Under the pieces are notes generated by a model, which did no database searches, was not told the DNA's origin, and worked only from the letters and a program-made list of their open reading frames with translations. 5,692 nt of DNA from Chloroflexota bacterium (GTDB lineage Bacteria > Chloroflexota > Chloroflexia > Thermomicrobiales > UBA6265): NCBI GenBank assembly GCA_023415845.1, contig JAEZJB010000121.1:1-5692 (forward strand), in the 5' to 3' direction. This document shows positions 4,271 to 5,692 of the stretch, one piece after another. The position numbers and the translations under genes are program-made. Each line of letters starts with the position of its first letter. Within the stretch, counting starts at the first letter, position 1.

Positions 4271-5620
4271 ATGAGCGCAATCGCCGGGTCCACGACCGGT
4301 CCATCACCATCACCGCCGACCAGTTTCCGTCATCAATGGCCCGTTTACGTGCTTTGGATAACGGCCATGGTCTCCATCACGGGGAACATGCTCACGTCGC
4401 TGGCAGTCCCGTGGTTCGTCCTCGAAACGACCGGGAGCGCCAGTCGCACTGGTATCACCGCCGCCGTGACCGTCGTTCCAGTCGTCCTCGCGTCGTTCTT
4501 CGGCGGCGCGCTCGTCGACCGCATGAGCTACAAGGGGCTCTCGGTTGTCTCCGACGTGCTGAGCGCCGTGACGGTGGCGGCAGTGCCGTTGCTCTACCTC
4601 ACCACTGGCCTCTCCTTTCCCATGCTGCTCGTGCTGATGTTCATGGGCGCAATCCTTGACGTTCCTGGCTCCACGGCCCGCGAAGCCATGGTTCCTCCGC
4701 TGTCGCGACTGACCGGGATCCCGATCGAACGAATCAATGCCAACTTTGGCATGATCAGGGCGGCATCGGGACTGTTCGCCGCACCACTCGCCGGACTCGC
4801 CATCGCGTGGCTCGGCCCCATCAATGTGCTGTGGTTCAACGCCGGCACGTTTGCGTTCTCCGCGTTGATGGTATTGCTGTTCATTCCGCGCCTGGCCGGA
4901 TCCGAACCTTCCGGCTCGTCGTTCATGACCGATGTGCGAGAGGGCTTCCGGTTCGTTCGCACTCACGTCCTGCTCCGCACCCTGATCATTGGGGCGTTGG
5001 GCATCAACTTCATGTTCGCTCCCCTCTTCGGCGTGGCGGTTCCGTGGTTCGCCAACCAGGAACTCCAGAGCGTGCGGTCGCTCGGCATCCTGATGGGGGT
5101 TGAAGGTCTGGGGGCGTTGGCGGGGGCATTTCTTTATGGCAAGTTCGCGAAATCGGTTTCCCGGCGAGTCTTCCTGAACTCCAGCCTGGTACTCCTGCTG
5201 GTGCCGATTCTGCCGCTCGCCTTCTCAACATCCTTGCTGCCGGCCGCAGCCTGCCTGACCGCGGTCGGGATGGGCTCGGGGCTCGTCAATCCGATGATCA
5301 TGACCTTCGTGCAACAGATCACGCCGTCAGCCCTGCTGGGGCGGGTGATGGGATTGTTCATGGCGGGGGCTTTGATGGCACAACCGGTTGGCCTGTTGCT
5401 CGGTGGGCTGGTGGTAAACCGCATTGGCTTCCAGGGTTCGGTGATCGCCCTCGCCGCCATCGGCCTGGCGGTCGGAGCGCCGCTTGCCCTGAGTCCAGTG
5501 CTCAGGCAGCTCGACACCATTGCCGAAGAGCCTGATGCGGAAAGCGAGCCAGAAGCGCTCATGCCCGGCGTAGAAGCCGTCTCGCCTCCTGTCGTGGAAC
5601 GGCAACCAGTCCAGGTCTAG
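4271..5620 (+). CDS. MFS exporter, MFS_3/EntS-like (449 aa, complete)
   Basis: This is a 12-helix Major Facilitator transporter of the inner membrane, probably a proton-driven efflux pump for a drug-like or siderophore-like compound; the substrate is not readable. Helices lie roughly at 24-46, 60-80, 90-112, 117-131, 160-180, 185-204, 232-258, 281-300, 310-325, 332-352, 370-390 and 397-418. The motif A loop between helices 2 and 3 is GALVDRMSYK (79-88, with D83 and R84). Family-typical segments are SRLTGIPIERINANFG (145-160) and ITPSALLGRV (350-359) before PVGLLLGG. The 30-residue C-terminal tail is acidic and proline-rich. I chose the ATG at 4271 because GGGAAG lies 7 nt upstream and the protein then starts with a short polar tail before helix 1. 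A longer frame from a TTG at 4136 would overlap the small upstream gene and add non-conserved residues. The length is normal for the family. Confidence 0.92.
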   Translation: MSAIAGSTTGPSPSPPTSFRHQWPVYVLWITAMVSITGNMLTSLAVPWFVLETTGSASRTGITAAVTVVPVVLASFFGGALVDRMSYKGLSVVSDVLSAVTVAAVPLLYLTTGLSFPMLLVLMFMGAILDVPGSTAREAMVPPLSRLTGIPIERINANFGMIRAASGLFAAPLAGLAIAWLGPINVLWFNAGTFAFSALMVLLFIPRLAGSEPSGSSFMTDVREGFRFVRTHVLLRTLIIGALGINFMFAPLFGVAVPWFANQELQSVRSLGILMGVEGLGALAGAFLYGKFAKSVSRRVFLNSSLVLLLVPILPLAFSTSLLPAAACLTAVGMGSGLVNPMIMTFVQQITPSALLGRVMGLFMAGALMAQPVGLLLGGLVVNRIGFQGSVIALAAIGLAVGAPLALSPVLRQLDTIAEEPDAESEPEALMPGVEAVSPPVVERQPVQV

Positions 5621-5641
5621 CGTGTTTTTCAGGCTCCCTAT

Positions 5642-5692
5642 CCCGGCTCACAACCGGGCCACAGGAAAGCGCCCGAGCAATCTGCGTTGCTC
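5642..5692 (+). terminator. Inverted repeats after the MFS gene, last one cut by the window end
   Basis: CCCGG (5642-5646) pairs with CCGGG (5654-5658). A second perfect pair, GAGCAA (5675-5680) / TTGCTC (5687-5692), ends exactly at the window edge, so the stem may continue. The bases before it, GCGCCC, would extend it if the next bases are GGGCGC. A hairpin about 55 nt after the MFS stop is a plausible terminator, but the T-run, if any, is outside the window. Confidence 0.4.

Overview
The window is GC-rich bacterial DNA with good Shine-Dalgarno sites and tight overlaps between genes. A DUF2089 protein, a SHOCT-like protein and a DUF4097 protein in one operon, between MFS_3-type exporters, suggest a Chloroflexota bacterium, perhaps Thermomicrobia-like. 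This is a judgement from gene content, not a sequence match. I see no tRNA, rRNA, CRISPR array, insertion sequence or integrase.

Layout. (1) 3-311, plus: the last ~102 codons of an MFS transporter cut by the window edge. (2) 425-775, minus: a 116-residue single-gene unit of unknown function with an SH3/KOW-like N-terminus. It faces the MFS gene and ends at a textbook intrinsic terminator (365-395). (3) 776-1245: a 470-bp intergenic region between divergent genes. It carries a TATACT box for the minus gene and, on the other side, an AT-rich promoter (TTGACA, 17 bp, TAATCT) overlapped by a perfect 12-bp inverted repeat, followed by a leader with consecutive hairpins. (4) 1246-3820, plus: a three-gene operon whose genes overlap by 1 and 4 nt. 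It encodes a zinc-ribbon/HTH DUF2089 protein, a SHOCT-like protein with a proline-rich linker, and a 549-residue DUF4097 beta-solenoid protein. (5) 3821-4002: a large hairpin without a U-tract. (6) 4003-5620, plus: a 74-residue small protein with a strong RBS, then a complete 449-residue MFS exporter. Further inverted repeats lie at the right edge, the last one cut by the window end.

The most interesting part is the three-gene operon. All three proteins carry the same ~22-residue helix-turn-helix-like motif (xL-x2-[LV]-x4-[IM]-x3-EA-x3-L). It is C-terminal in the first and third proteins and N-terminal in the second. The motif resembles the SHOCT-like segment known from YvlB-type proteins. 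Together with the strict co-translation layout, this suggests the three products bind one another, or a common partner, through it. The first protein looks DNA-binding and its promoter has a strong palindrome, so autoregulation is a reasonable but untested idea. The solenoid protein shows no signal peptide or membrane span, which does not fit the usual 'putative adhesin' label. It has a cationic, aromatic amphipathic helix that could tether it to a membrane.
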